DNA of 64,000 nt from Platerodrilus igneus (GCA_036346225.1 JARFIW010001104.1:11930001-11994000); one strand, 5' to 3'; shown: positions 35,927-48,840, counted from the first letter of the stretch. The notes: generated by a model from the sequence alone, not told the origin. Made by a program: numbers and translations.

Positions 35927-37028
35927 ATGGGGAGTAAAAAAGGAACAAATTTAACAGAAATAACAGGAAAAATTGCACCACCGACAACATACTCGACTTT
36001 AACCAAACCCGACGGAACAGAAACCAAGGACTGGATTGAAACCGCGACATTACTACTACATACACTCCTCCCTGATGACAACTGGGAAGAGGACACACAA
36101 GAACAAATACGCAAACGACAAAGAGTTACCGAACAAAACGCAAATGGGAATACACCATGGAATAGAACACAGGACGACGTAACACCTTTCACTGAGGACG
36201 AGATTAGATACGCTATTCGATCAAGTAAAACAAAAAGCTCCTGGGCCAAACGGGATCCAGGTAGAAATCACAAAGGCACTAGACACCAAACTCACACCGA
36301 AATTTACTAAACTGTACAACGAATGTTTAAGACAAACAAAGTTTCCAAACTGCTGAAAGCAAGCAGACGTATTCATACTCTAAAAACCTAGAAAGAGACC
36401 CGAAAATCCGGGTTCGTACCGCCCTATCTGCCTTCTAGACTCGCTCGGAAAAACTTTCGAGCGACTACTATGTACGAGAATGCAAGAACATCGGAAGACG
36501 AAAGGCATGCACCCGGCGCAGTACGGATTTAGACAAGGACGATCAACCGAAGACGCCGTAAACAAAGCCATAAACTCTGCAACCACTTCAAATAAAAAAT
36601 ACGTGGCCCTAATCATGATAGACATAGAAGGAGCCTTCAATAACTTATGGTGGCCAACACTGTTCCATAGGCTAATCGAAATTCAATGTCCAAAACAACT
36701 ACATCATACCTTCAGAAGCTATTGCCAAGATAGATTTGTAACACTGTCTGGTACTAAAAACATCACAAAATCAATCACCAAAGGATGCCTATAGGGGGTC
36801 ATTCTGCAGTCCCATGTTTTGGGACATAGCGACTGAGGAGCTTTTAGAGCAGCTAGAAACCGCAAATGAGGTGAGGTCCGTAGTAGCTTATGCGGACGAC
36901 ATCTTATTGGTGGTAGAAGGAGGTTCTAGAAATGAACTACAGCACAATGCAAACACTGCATTGAACAAAGCCCTAGAATGGTGCAACGCAAATAAGATGA
37001 CAATAGCACATGACAATACAACTTATAT
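35927..37028 (+). pseudogene. R1-clade-like LINE reverse transcriptase, N-terminal part, copy 1
   Basis: The frame holds DVTPFTEDEIRYAIRSSK (about 36178), then the fingers/palm with YGFRQGRSTEDAVNKAIN (36522) and IMIDIEGAFNNLWWP (36615), and the catalytic YADD at 36889-36900. This is the motif set of R1-clade non-LTR retrotransposons. A stop replaces the usual GxPQG block at 36793 in both copies. Copy 1 also has a frameshift near 36225-36235 (short A-runs) that copy 2 lacks. The coding sequence is cut at 37028 by the gypsy LTR; the matching C-terminal part is found only after copy 2, at 47355. Confidence 0.75.
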
Positions 37029-39184
37029 TGTAACAAAATTTTTGTTACATTTCATCTCTATAAACCAAAAAACAGTTCTAACTGTTATTATTTTGCGAAT
37101 TCGTCATTTAGCGTGTAATCATTAATTAATTTAATGTACTATAAAGAAGAACAACTTTTTCCGTTTATGTTATTTTTACCTATAAGGAGTATTTAACAGA
37201 GACTTCTATACTTTCAATATCAAGGATACCTTGAGCGTAACTTGTGTTACATAAATTACAGGCGTTCTGGCGTCCACTAGAGTATTTGTTAAACATAACG
37301 CCTGCGCGAAAATGACGCGAAGGCTATGAGCATTGACAAATAAAGAATACGGCCATCTTGCAAGCAACCGCGGGTACGTAGACTTCACTGCCAAACATGG
37401 TGAATTTCGCTTGTAAGTGGGAGCTGAGGATAGCTCTAGAAGAAGGGTAGGGCTGCTTGGTTGTCGCGTGGAGGCTTGACGAAAGAGCTCTCGTGTAAGC
37501 CGCCCAGTCAACTCAAGCAACAGCTACAACACGTGGTGAGAAATCCATTGGTGGTAAGGACCGTGTAATTAATTAGCCGTGTTTAATACTAATACTTGAT
37601 TCAATCCCTTTAGCAAAAATTTGAGGAACACGCTAAACGATGGACTTAGATTGTGGTCGAGTATTATCAGATTAATTGTTTTAAAACGTCCGAGGAATTA
37701 TGGTTAATGCAGGCATGTTTTGGTATCTTTCGGAATTTCAAACAGATGGAAAGTAAAGTGTCCGAGCTCATCTATTACATTCGTCAACATCGCAGCTGTA
37801 ACAATTAAATGTACCAGGTACTTATAAACTTTTTTGCTGAAAATCAATTTCGTGTGCTAGTTAAGGTTAAAGCTTTAATTTACTATTTACAAAATCATGG
37901 TAAATCTTCGTTAAGTAACGTAAATTTCAAGTTTGTTTGCTAAATGTGTTTATGCCTAAATACCACGTAAAATTTAGTTTGAAGTATAACCTAAAATTTA
38001 ATAAGTCAAATATTTTTCATTTGGAACTAGATTGCTTTATAAGAGAAATTTTTTAATCTTTAGATGCTTTAAAAGTTGTTATTCAAAGTGCTTTTATGAT
38101 GCACATGTCAAGTGATAAAAATATGTATAAAGTCCACCTTTGGATGAAAGGTGTTTTCTAGCAATTTGTTGTAATTAGTAGAAGAACTAAGCTGTTTTTG
38201 ACATATGTTAATCTGAGTTTATTATTTTCATGCTTAAACCATATGAACTGTTTATGTAACAAGTTCCTTAGATAAAAATCTTGTAAGCCAGAACAGATCT
38301 GTTTATGGATGTTTACAAAACTAAACTGTATTAACTAACTTATAAATGCTAATACCTCTCTATGTATAGAAGTATATTCAGAAACTTATGTAACTTATTT
38401 AATGTTGATTATTTTGATTATAGAGGAACACTCTAAGAAAGTTTTAAAGTTTATATATTGATTAATGAAATTTATTTACAAGTAATTTTGCAACAAAAGA
38501 GAATCATATTTAGATTAAATTTTGAATCGATACCTTTGTCTTTTATTTCACTTATTGAACTTAACATTGATCAAATTAGATCAGCAAAATTTTGATTGTG
38601 GAAAAAGTTGATACAGCATCAGTTAATAGTAAGGAATAAGTATTTTCCAGTAGAGTATTTTCTCATAGGTAAGGTGTTATTAATGTTTTGAATTCAGGCT
38701 AATCGATCTATAAAGATCGAAATATTTTGTTGTTGTAAGGCACAAACGGTGTCTTATATTTTATTTTTCTGTGTGACATCTTCTTGCAGGTTCGACATCG
38801 CGGAAGCTAGAGCAGAGGTTTCCAGAGGTATTGTATATTGAGGTTTGTAAGTTTTTTGATAATCATAATATCCTATAGGTTTCTGCGTCTTCCTGTAGGA
38901 TACTTTAGTTTTGCTTGTTGCCTATATAGATGCAGTGGCGTCCATTTATTTTTTTTGTTCCCGTTTGTAGTCGAGCCCACCATATACCCACGCCCAAACT
39001 CATTGCTCACCCTTGGGGTAATTCCCAGACTAGACCGCGAATATTGTAAAGAAGGGCTTAACCCTAATTAACATCTCATAGGTGCCGGCAACGTGAGGCG
39101 TATCAATAAATTACGTTTCACTGGTGCCCATGCGTGAGGCTAGCCTTGTAACTAATCAATTAGACAATAAAAATTAACATTTCA
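37029..39184 (+). repeat. 5' LTR of a second gypsy element (2.16 kb)
   Basis: Starts TGTAACAAAATTTTTG and ends ATTAACATTTCA, followed at once by the primer-binding-site candidate CTGGCGCACAACGTG. Preceded by ATAT (37025-37028), the 4-bp target sequence also seen at the other LTR. Three PBS-like words occur at its right end (near 39082, 39121 and 39185). Confidence 0.88.
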
Positions 39185-39458
39185 CTGGCGCACAACGTGT
39201 GAGGCTCGATTTCGTTGATGTTTGATTTATAAAATAGTTATTTCATTATCCCTTAATGTGTTGGTTTAGTTGGTAAACTCAAAATTAATTTGGTTGTAAA
39301 TTTTCATAGGATTTATATCGTGTCTGGAACCTCAAGTCTTTTATGCATTAGTTATTTGAATGTCACAACAGGTTTGATTCGCATTAAAGAAATTTTTGTC
39401 ATATTGAGTTGGTCAAGAAATAAAATAACTTTAGGTTGTCATAATAAATTCTTAAAAA

Positions 39459-40800
39459 TGGCTGAAACATTTCAAATTGTTCATTTACTCAAAGAAGAGC
39501 TGGAATATGAATTAAAAATCCGTGGAATAGAAAGTGCTAGGCCGGTTATGGAAAAGAGAAAATTCTAGGTAGATTGTTAGCGAAAGAAGTAGGAAACCTG
39601 ATTGTTTAGTAGATCTGTCAGTATATAGGGTAGAATTTGAGGAAGAATGTAGAGATAAATGCTACCATCGATTCAATAAAACATTTGGTGTTAGAATTTG
39701 AAGGTGATTCGGAGATTCAATCTTTAAAAGGGTACTTTCTAGGCTTGCCCATGTATCATGTCGAGTTAAACGTATGAGACTCCCGTCTGACAAACTGAAA
39801 GAAGCTGAACTATCTAAAAGGAATTGTTAGCAACCATCCTTACTGTCGAAGCTGAATTGTACGAGAAGGTGAAGCCGAGCCCAGGGTCAAGCAGTGCAAG
39901 TGATGCAAATCACACAACTTCGTTAGCAGTAGCTGCACCTATGCATACGTTTCCATATTTTACACCACCGATCCCTGTTGGCTCTTGGTCAGTTAAATTT
40001 TCAGGAGACCCCAAGCAGCTGTATTTCTTTTTGGATAGGATAAAGGAGTTGGCACAATCACGTAAGGTATCATATAAAGACTTGTTTGAGTCGTCTGTCG
40101 AATTGTTCGTCGGAAATGCTTTAGTGTGGTTTAGAAGTATTAGAGATTCCGTAAAAGATTGGGAAGCCCTTGAGAGTAGGTTGAAAGAAGATTTTTTACC
40201 CGCTCATTCAGAGGAAGAGATCTGGGAGACAATAAAAAATCGTCGTCAAAAGAGGGATGAACCAATTGTTCTATTCGTTGCTCATGTGGAAAGTTTATTT
40301 AGTAGATTACCCCACACCCCAGCAGAAATTACAAAAGTGAGGATACTCAGGAAAATTTATTACCAGAATTCATATCGCAACTTGCTCTTTCAGATATTGA
40401 GGATACAGCTACGTTAATAAAATTATGCAAAAAATTGGAAGAGGCCATGATGTTGAAACAAAAATCAGTTTTCAGTCAGTCGACTAACTCAGCTAAATTT
40501 CGTAATAGTGCTAATTCGTCAGTAAAGAGTAAATACCCTATTTATTTGAAAGATTCTTCTACATCAGAAGCTCGTGTTGATAATCAAAAAACGTGTGCTC
40601 CACAAGTTCAGACTATAAGTAATAATAAAACTTTTCCAGTACCTACCCATGCTAGTTCTTCAGGTCCAACGAAAATTATTTCAGGGTGTTGGAATTGTTC
40701 GCGACATGGTCATTCATTTCGGTATTGTAGATTCCCAAAAGAATTTTTGCTACGGTTGCGGTCATAAAGGAGTTACGCGTGATAAGTGTCCAGCATGTTC
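39459..40800 (+). pseudogene. Gypsy Gag, frameshifted
   Basis: Starts MAETFQIVHLLKEELEYELKIRGIE at 39459, homologous to the gag starts at 21834 and 57961. It breaks near 39567 and resumes in 39824-40417 with the capsid part (WSVKFSGDPKQLYFFLDRI; EEEIWETIKNRRQKRDE). 40435-40767 carries the first zinc knuckle CWNCSRHGHSFRYC (from 40687), and a second (CYGCGHKGVTRDKCPAC) lies in another frame, 40746-40800. Confidence 0.78.
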
Positions 40801-42640
40801 AAAAAACGAGTGAGGAGATGGATGTTGCGCGGCCGGCATTCCATTCCTTCTCATAAGGCGGCAGTTATGACTTGTGAACAGAAGAATTATTTTTGTAGAA
40901 AAGAGTGGTCTGAATGGTTAAAAGTAGTAGAAAATTTTTGTCGTAATAACCCTCAGCCCAAAACTGATTCGTTATTTGTTGAAAAATCTGGTGATAATCG
41001 GCCATATGTGATGGTTAAATTATTTGATATAGATGTCACTGGTCTTTTGGATTCAGGATGTACTACATCGGTAGTTGGGTCTCTTGCTATTCCTTTAATC
41101 AATAGGTTAGAGTTAAAAATTTTCAGGTCACAGAAACAAGGTATTTTCACAGCAGATGGAGCCTTGAAACCAGTCGAAGGAATCGTAGATTTGCCCATTT
41201 CAGTAGGAAAACAATGTCGTGTTCTTAATGCTCTCGTAGTGTCCATCTTTACCACACGCATTTATATTTGGTAGTGATTTTGCTAAGCTATTTGGATTGA
41301 TAGCAAATTTTAAGGATAATTCCTGGCATGTGCAAGGTGATGCGGAAAGTAGTGTTCCGTATGTGGGTCCATCATCAGTTCCCTAAAATATAGTGACTGT
41401 TTACTCAATTTGGATGATTTGTCGATTAATCAGAGGTCACAGGCGCAAACTGCCATAGATTCATTTCGAGAAATTTCTAGTGCTGATAAATTAGGGCGTA
41501 CTAATATGATTGAGATGGATATCGATACAGGAGATGCAAAACCCTTCAGGAAAAGACCCTATGTTATGTCTCCCTATATTAGTAAAGAGTTGGATAAGGA
41601 GTTAGATGAAATGATTCGATTAAAAGTAGTAGAACCGTGTCAGAGTCCATGGAATTCGCCCGTGTTATTAGTCAAGAAAAAAGATAGTAAAGAATATAGA
41701 TTTTGCTTCGACGGAAGAGCATTGAACGATGTTACGGTCCATGACAGTTACCCTCTTCCTAATATAGACAGAATTCTAGGGATGTTACGTAATGCTAATT
41801 ATATTTCTAGTCTTGATTTGCGAAAGTCATTTTGGCAGGTCCTCTTAGTGAATCATCGAAGGATAAAACAGCGTTTAGCGTTATTTCGCGGGGACAGTAT
41901 AGATTTGTGACGATGCCGTTTGGTTTAAAAAATGCTGCACAGACTCAACAGCGTTTAGTCGATGCAATTTTCGGTCCGAAATTCGAACCATACGTTTTCT
42001 GCTATTTGGATGATATAATTCTGTGCTCATCGACGTTTGAAGAACATCTAAAGTTATTGTACGAAGTCAAGGAACGCATTCGAGAGGCAAATTTAACATT
42101 GAATTTAGAAAAGTGCGAGTTTTTAAGAAGTCACTCAAGTTTCTCGGTTATATAGTAGGGTCAAATTCTTTAAGGACGGATCCAGATAAGGTGTCAGCTA
42201 TGGTCAATTTTCCACGCCCAAAGACCACCACTGAAGTTAAGAGATTCCTTGGTATGTGTAGTTGGTACCGTCGTTTCATTAAAGACTTTTCATCGTTAGT
42301 TTCACCAATCAATGATCTAGTCAAGAAAAGAAAAAGGTCAAGTCGTTACGTGGACTTCAGAAGCAGAGGCTTCCTTTGTGTCGATTAAAGAGGCTTTAGT
42401 GTCTGCACCACTTCTGGCGCAGCCGGATTATTCTGCTCCTTTATTATTGAGTGTGATGCAAGTAATACGGGTCTAGGTGCCGTATTAATTCAGAATGTTA
42501 GTGGAGAAGAACGTGTTATATCGTATGCCAGCAAAACCCTTAATCGAGCTGAACGAAATTATTCAACGACGGAGAAGGAGTGCCTTGCGGTAATCTTTGC
42601 CATTAAAATTCCGTCCATGGGTTGAAGGAGTTCGTTTCAC
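40786..42640 (+). pseudogene. Gypsy protease, reverse transcriptase and RNase H region
   Basis: The protease active site is LLDSGCTTSVVG (DSG at 41050-41058). The reverse transcriptase has CQSPWNSPVLLVKKKDSKEY (41638), YRFCFDGRALNDVTVHDSYP (41697) and YISSLDLRKSFWQ (41800), with catalytic YLDD at 42003-42014. The thumb has FLGYIVGSNSLRTDP (from 42141). The RNase H block has [19 protein letters not shown] near 42510. Frames shift near 41270, 41860, 42130, 42380, 42440 and 42610. Confidence 0.83.
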
Positions 42641-43392
42641 GGTCGTAACAGACCATTTTCGTTGCTTTGGTTGAGTAATTTGCAGAACCCTACAGGAAAG
42701 TTAGCTAGATGGGCTGTAAGGTTAAGACAACATTCGTTTGATTTAGTACACAGGAAAGGAAAGTTTAACGTAGTCCCTGACTGTCTAAGTCGTGCAACTC
42801 CGGAAGAAAAACATGTTGTAAATTTAATAGAGGTCAAGCTTGATAATTTAGAAAATTGGTATGTGTCGTTACGTAGAAAATTTTGGCGTCGCCTGAGGAT
42901 TACCCTCAATGGAAAGTTGAGAACGATTTTGATTTTAAGTTTATCCCATCAAATTTGCCTATGTTGTCGAATGTAGTAGAGTGGAAATATTTAGTGCCGA
43001 AGGTTCAAAGAGAAGAAGTCATCAGATCGTGTCATGACCCCTCAGTTGCAGGACATTTTGGGTTCTCGAAGACAAATGCTAGAGTCCAAGAACATTATTA
43101 TTGGCCCAAGATGAATTTAGATGTGTTGAAATTTTGTCGTGCATGTTTAGTGTGGTGCAAAAATCTTCTAATGCAGGTCCTTTAGGCTTAATGGGAAAGG
43201 AGAAAGAGGCCAAGTTTCCATTTCAAATTATCGCGTTAGATCTTATGGGTCCATTCCCTCGCTCAAAATTAGGATTTAAATGGTTGTTGGTAGTAGGAGA
43301 TTGGTTCTCAAAATATACAATTCTACATCCTCTACGCAGTGCAAAGTCACATGTCATAGAACAGTTTATAGAACAGAAAGTGTTTTTAATGT
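42640..43392 (+). pseudogene. Gypsy integrase, N-terminal part only
   Basis: The end of RNase H, WLSNLQNPTGKLARWAVRL (42665), leads into the zinc-binding HHCC region: CHDPSVAGHFGFSKTNARV (from 43033) and FCRACLVWC (43132). The core follows with the first catalytic Asp in IALDLMGPFPRSKLG (near 43230). It ends in VFLMF at 43392, before the second catalytic Asp, at the junction with duplicated sequence. Confidence 0.8.
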
Positions 43393-44099
43393 TTCAATTG
43401 TTGAGATGATAACTGTTGAAGTGGCAAAAGAGATAGCTAGCACAATTGGGGTGCGAACGTGCTGAAGATGCATTGCTGCTAAAGGTTTACGTCGCGGCGG
43501 TAGCGGTTTTATAAATCCTATCGTTTTAAGTACGTATCCCCATACCGAAGACTCTAGCATCCATTCATCCTCCTGGTTTACAGCGATGTTTATAGCGATG
43601 TCGAGGTCGAAAAAATTGTATGTTTTCATCCTGCAGAAAGCAAATCAGCGATGTAACTTTGCATGTGATTGGTCGCTCAAATCACGTGGTGCATCAACCA
43701 AACTGATTTCGCTTGTACAGTCATTTTGTTTAGTACTAGTTTGTTTTCCAGTCTGATTGAGTAACGACTATGAAATACCGTTTAATTGAATTGGTTTTGA
43801 ATACCTAAGCGGTGTGGGATAAACGACATAAGAACCAACATAATGTGTTGATGAAGGAATGGCGGAGAATAACAGAAAACCTGAGAACAACAGGTATTTA
43901 TTATGTCTAATCAGTAATATGACGACGTACATAATATTTATGAAGCCAACTTTTAAATATCTATGCACGCTCCTACAAGCCAATTTTTTCGTTTTAAGAA
44001 CCACAATTTTCCAAATGTATTTGCTTTCGATGGCGTTAATTTACTTGCACGTTATTTTGTTTTTAAATAAAATAAATACCATAAGAGCAGATGGGAAGT

Positions 44100-45195
44100 A
44101 AAAAAGGAACAAATTTAACAGAAATAACAGGAAAAATTGCACCACCGACAACATACTCGACTTTAACCAAACCCGACGGAACAGAAACCAAGGACTGGAT
44201 TGAAACCGCGACATTACTACAATACACTCCTCCCTGATGACAACTGGGAAGAGGACACACAAGAACAAATACGCAAACGACAAAGAGTTACCGAACAAAA
44301 CGCGAATGGGAATACACCATGGAATAGAACACAGGACGACGTAACACCTTTCACTGAGGACGAGATTAGATACGCTATTCGATCAAGTAAAAACAAAAAA
44401 GCTCCTGGGCCAAACGGGATCCAGGTAGAAATCACAAAGGCACTAGACACCAAACTCACACCGAAATTTACTAAACTGTACAACGAATGTTTAAGACAAA
44501 CAAAGTTTCCAAACTGCTGAAAGCAAGCAGACGTATTCATACTCTCTAAAAACCTAGAAAGAGACCCGAAAAATCCGGGTTCGTACCGCCCTATCTGCCT
44601 TCTAGACTCGCTCGGAAAAACTTTCGAGCGACTACTATGTACGAGAATGCAAGAACATCGGAAGACGAAAGGCATGCACCCGGCGCAGTACGGATTTAGA
44701 CAAGGACGATCAACCGAAGACGCCGTAAACAAAGCCATAAACTCTGCAACCACTTCAAATAAAAAATACGTGGCCCTAATCATGATAGACATAGAAGGAG
44801 CCTTCAATAACTTATGGTGGCCAACACTGTTCCATAGGCTAATCGAAATTCAATGTCCAAAACAACTACATCATACCTTCAGAAGCTATTGCCAAGATAG
44901 ATTTGTAACACTGTCTGGTACTAAAAACATCACAAAATCAATCACCAAAGGATGCCTATAGGGGGTCATTCTGCAGTCCCATGTTTTGGGACATAGCGAC
45001 TGAGGAGCTTTTAGAGCAGCTAGAAACCGCAAATGAGGTGAGGTCCGTAGTAGCTTATGCGGACGACATCTTATTGGTGGTAGAAGGAGGTTCTAGAAAT
45101 GAACTACAGCACAATGCAAACACTGCATTGAACAAAGCCCTAGAATGGTGCAACGCAAATAAGATGACAATAGCACATGACAATACAACTTATAT
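44100..45195 (+). pseudogene. R1-clade-like LINE reverse transcriptase, N-terminal part, copy 2
   Basis: Better preserved than copy 1. NKKAPGPNGIQVEITKALD is in frame near 44392-44448, YGFRQGRSTEDAVNKAIN at 44689, and YADD at 45056-45067. It shares with copy 1 the stop at the GxPQG block (near 44959) and the stop after KFPNC (44518), so both stops predate the duplication. The coding sequence is cut at 45195 by the LTR and continues at 47355. Confidence 0.78.
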
Positions 45196-47354
45196 TGTAA
45201 CAAAATTTTTGTTACATTTCATATCTATAAAAAAAAACAGTTCTAACTGTTATTATTTTGCGAATTCGTCATTTAGCGTGTAATCATTAATTAATTTAAT
45301 GTACTATAAAGAAGAACAACTTTTCCGTTTATGTTATTTTTACCTATAAGGAGTATTTAACAGAGACTTCTATACTTTCAATATCAAGGATACCTTGAGC
45401 GTAACTTGTGTTACATAAATTACAGGCGTTCTGGCGTCCACTAGAGTATTTGTTAAACATAACGCCTGCGCGAAAATGACGCGAAGGCTATGAGCATTGA
45501 CAAATAAAGAATACGGCCATCTTGCAAGCAACCGCGGGTACGTAGACTTCACTGCCAAACATGGTGAATTTCGCTTGTAAGTGGGAGCTGAGGATAGCTC
45601 TAGAAGAAGGGTAGGGCTGCTTGGTTGTCGCGTGGAGGCTTGACGAAAGAGCTCTCGTGTAAGCCGCCCAGTCAACTCAAGCAACAGCTACAACACGTGG
45701 TGAGAAATCCATTGGTGGTAAGGACCGTGTAATTAATTAGCCGTGTTTAATACTAATACTTGATTCAATCCCTTTAGCAAAAATTTGAGGAACACGCTAA
45801 ACGATGGACTTAGATTGTGGTCGAGTATTATCAGATTAATTGTTTTAAAACGTCCGAGGAATTATGGTTAATGCAGGCATGTTTTGGTATCTTTCGGAAT
45901 TTCAAACAGATGGAAAGTAAAGTGTCCGAGCTCATCTATTACATTCGTCAACATCGCAGCTGTAACAATTAAATGTACCAGGTACTTATAAACTTTTTTG
46001 CTGAAAATCAATTTCGTGTGCTAGTTAAGGTTAAAGCTTTAATTTACTATTTACAAAATCATGGTAAATCTTCGTTAAGTAACGTAAATTTCAAGTTTGT
46101 TTGCTAAATGTGTTTATGCCTAAATACCACGTAAAAATTTAGTTTGGAAGTATAACCTAAAATTTAATAAGTCAAATATTTTTCATTTGGAACTAGATTG
46201 CTTTATAAGAGAAATTTTTTTAATCTTTAGATGCTTTAAAAGTTGTTATTCAAAGTGCTTTTATGATGCACATGTCAAGTGATAAAAAATATGTATAAAG
46301 TCCACCTTTGGATGAAAGGTGTTTTCTAGCAATTTGTTGTAATTAGTAGAAGAACTAAGCTGTTTTTGACATATGTTAATCTGAGTTTATTATTTTCATG
46401 CTTAAACCATATGAACTGTTTATGTAACAAGTTCCTTAGATAAAAATCTTGTAAGCCAGAACAGATCTGTTTATGAATGTTTACAAAACTAAACTGTATT
46501 AACTAACTTATAAATGCTAATACCTCTCTATGTAGAGAAGTATATTCAGAAACTTCTGTAACTTATTTAATGTTGATTATTTTGATTATAGAGGAACACT
46601 CTAAGAAAGTTTTAAAGTTTATATATTGATTAATGAAATTTATTTACAAGTAATTTTGCAACAAAAGAGAATCATATTTAGATTAAATTTTGAATCGATA
46701 CCTTTGTCTTTTATTTCACTTATTGAACTTAACATTGATCAAATTAGATCAGCAAAATTTTGATTGTGGAAAAGTTGATACAGCATCAGTTAATAGTAAG
46801 GAATAAGTAATTTCCAGTAGAGTATTTTCTCATAGGTAAGGTGTTATTAAGGTTTTGAATCCAGGCTAATCGATCTATAAAGATCGAAATATTTTGTTGT
46901 TGTAAGGCACAAACGGTGTCTTATATTTTATTTTTCTGTGTGACATCTTCTTGCAGGTTCGACATCGCGGAAGCTAGAGCAGAGGTTTCCAGAGGTATTG
47001 TATATTGAGGTTTGTAAGTTTTTTTTTGATAATCATAATATCCTATAGGTTTCTGCGTCTTCCTGTAGGATACTTTAGTTTTGCTTGTTGCCTATATAGA
47101 TGCAGTGGCGTCCATTTATTTTTTTTGTTCCCGTTTGTAGTCGAGCCCACCATATACCCACGCCCAAACTCATTGCTCACCCTTGGGGTAATTTCCAGAC
47201 TAGACCGCGAATATTGTAAAGAAGGGCTTAACCCTAATTAACATCTCATAGGTGCCGGCAACGTGAGGCGTATCAATAAATTACGTTTCACTGGTGCCCA
47301 TGCGTGAGGCTAGCCTTGTAACTAATCAATTAGACAATAAAAATTAACATTTCA
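45196..47354 (+). repeat. Gypsy solo LTR inside the R1-like LINE, with ATAT target duplication
   Basis: This 2,159-bp copy of the LTR at 37029-39184 is flanked by ATAT on both sides (45192-45195 and 47355-47358), and LINE coding sequence continues across it. It therefore has the exact structure of a solo LTR left by LTR-LTR recombination, rather than the 3' LTR of the interior at 39185-43392. Confidence 0.85.
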
Positions 47355-48770
47355 ATATGATAGTTAAAGGCTCTCTGGAAAGAGACCCTATCAATAAACT
47401 GAACAGAAGCAGAATACGAAGAACACGGGAGGCCAAATACCTAGGGCTAACCCTTGATGAAAAACTCAACTACGAATAACACATTGCCACAGTGACTGCA
47501 GGTGCCAGTAAAGCTATGCAATGCATAGCAACTCTTGCACAACGTACGTACAATATCCCCCTAAACTGTGTATACTTATCCAGCGTACTTGCAGCAATAA
47601 TAAGCCATGCAGCGAGCACCTGGGCAACCAGATTACATCTAGTAAAACCCAAACAAAAAGTCAACAGTGCACAAAGGGGGGCACTAATAAGACTTACTGG
47701 AGCATACCGGACCGTATCACACGACGCTCTCTATGTGATTTTAGGAGTCCTCCCTCTTGATTTGTATATCAGGAAGAGAGCGACGACATACTGGTTAATA
47801 AACAACAAACCAGAAAAAGTCCGGGGAAATCCTAAAACTAACATCAGAAATTCGGATAAAAAAGGACATTCAGGACACAATACTAACCAAGTGGCAGGAT
47901 AGATGGAACCAGAGCACAAATGGAAGGAGGGTATACGCACTAGTCCCAAACATCCGAGACAGGCTAAACTGTCACCACTTGGTCCCCTCACAAGGGCTCA
48001 TTCATTTTCTCACGGGGCATGGTCCTTATCCAACCTACAGGAACCGCTTCGACTTCCAAGACAACAACAACTGCACATGTGGTGAGGTGGGGACACCGGA
48101 ACATCTGGTGTTTCACTGCACCGAACTGCAACAGGACCTAGGAATGGACAGGAGAATCCTACGGGACATACCCCTCTCGGACATGCTGTGGAACGAAAAC
48201 ATATTTCCTTACCTAAACAGAATTACTCACCAAACTACTGCTATACTACACCAAAGGTACACAAACGGACTCTGACAGGACACACACAAACACCATACAA
48301 ACCCCACATATCACAAATACCACAAACACAGATCACACGAAACATAGAAGTAAGGCATCGAACGTGCAATATAAAAGCACAATCCACCCAACACACATGG
48401 GAACCGACAACAAACAAGCGGCATTCTCCCAAGGACATACCAGGAACCACGTGTCTCTTGAAGATCTACCAGAAGGCTCGTGAATCCTGACGACCGGGAG
48501 TGATACCAGTGAAAACAAAGTGAAAATAGTGAAAACGGCAAAAGTGCGGCAAACGTACCTCAAACACAAGTTTCCCCCAGAACACTTATTAGCATTAGAA
48601 TACTAACATTAGTCAGGATAAGGACTCAATACTAACTATCTAACCAAAAAATACAACTAAAATAAACAAGAGAAAATACTAACTATATTTGTAATTGCTT
48701 TAAGAAATCTAACCCTAGCTTCAGTAACGTAATGTTTATATTTCCAATGTTGTAGCGCAACTAAAAATTA
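47355..48770 (+). pseudogene. R1-clade-like LINE reverse transcriptase C-terminal part and 3' end
   Basis: It continues the LINE across the LTR with REAKYLGLTLDEKLNYE (47430) and then, after a stop, AQRTYNIPLNCVYLSSVLAAI and AQRGALIRLTGAYRTVSHDALYVI (47675). The C-terminal zinc-knuckle-like CTCGEVGTPEHLVFHC lies at about 48072-48119, as usual for R1-clade elements. Frames break near 47470, 47900 and 47980. Coding ends about 48275; the rest to about 48770 is presumed 3' untranslated sequence without recognised content. Confidence 0.75.
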
Positions 48771-48840
48771 CTACAGGGGAAATATTCTGACAACATAATT
48801 ACAACACATCAGCACGACAAAATACACACAACTACGCACA

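Larger units (their letters stand above)
35223..39184 (+). repeat. 4-kb duplication copy 1 (R1-like LINE 5' part plus gypsy LTR)
   Basis: Matches 43393-47354 almost base for base, the differences being mainly single-base changes in homopolymer runs. It contains about 0.7 kb of unassigned sequence (35223-35926), the upstream part of an R1-like LINE reverse transcriptase (35927-37028) and a complete gypsy LTR (37029-39184). Confidence 0.9.
39185..43392 (+). mobile_element. Gypsy element interior, truncated inside integrase
   Basis: Gag, protease, reverse transcriptase, RNase H and integrase follow the LTR at 37029-39184 in standard gypsy order. The coding sequence ends abruptly at about 43392, in the integrase core, where the second copy of the 4-kb duplication begins. 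No 3' LTR of its own is attached. Multiple frameshifts break every domain. Confidence 0.85.
43393..47354 (+). repeat. 4-kb duplication copy 2 (R1-like LINE 5' part plus solo-type LTR)
   Basis: Second copy of 35223-39184. It begins TTTCAATTGTTGAG directly at the broken end of the gypsy integrase. Unlike copy 1, its LTR is followed by the continuation of the interrupted LINE. Confidence 0.9.

Noticed and set aside
37206..37520. 104-residue minus-strand frame, repeated at 45370-45684
   Set aside because: Lies inside the LTR on the opposite strand, has no domain, and is repeated only because the LTR is duplicated.
45196..47354. 3' LTR of the gypsy interior at 39185-43392
   Set aside because: 1.8 kb of LINE sequence lies between the broken integrase and this LTR, and ATAT flanks it on both sides, so it is a solo LTR.
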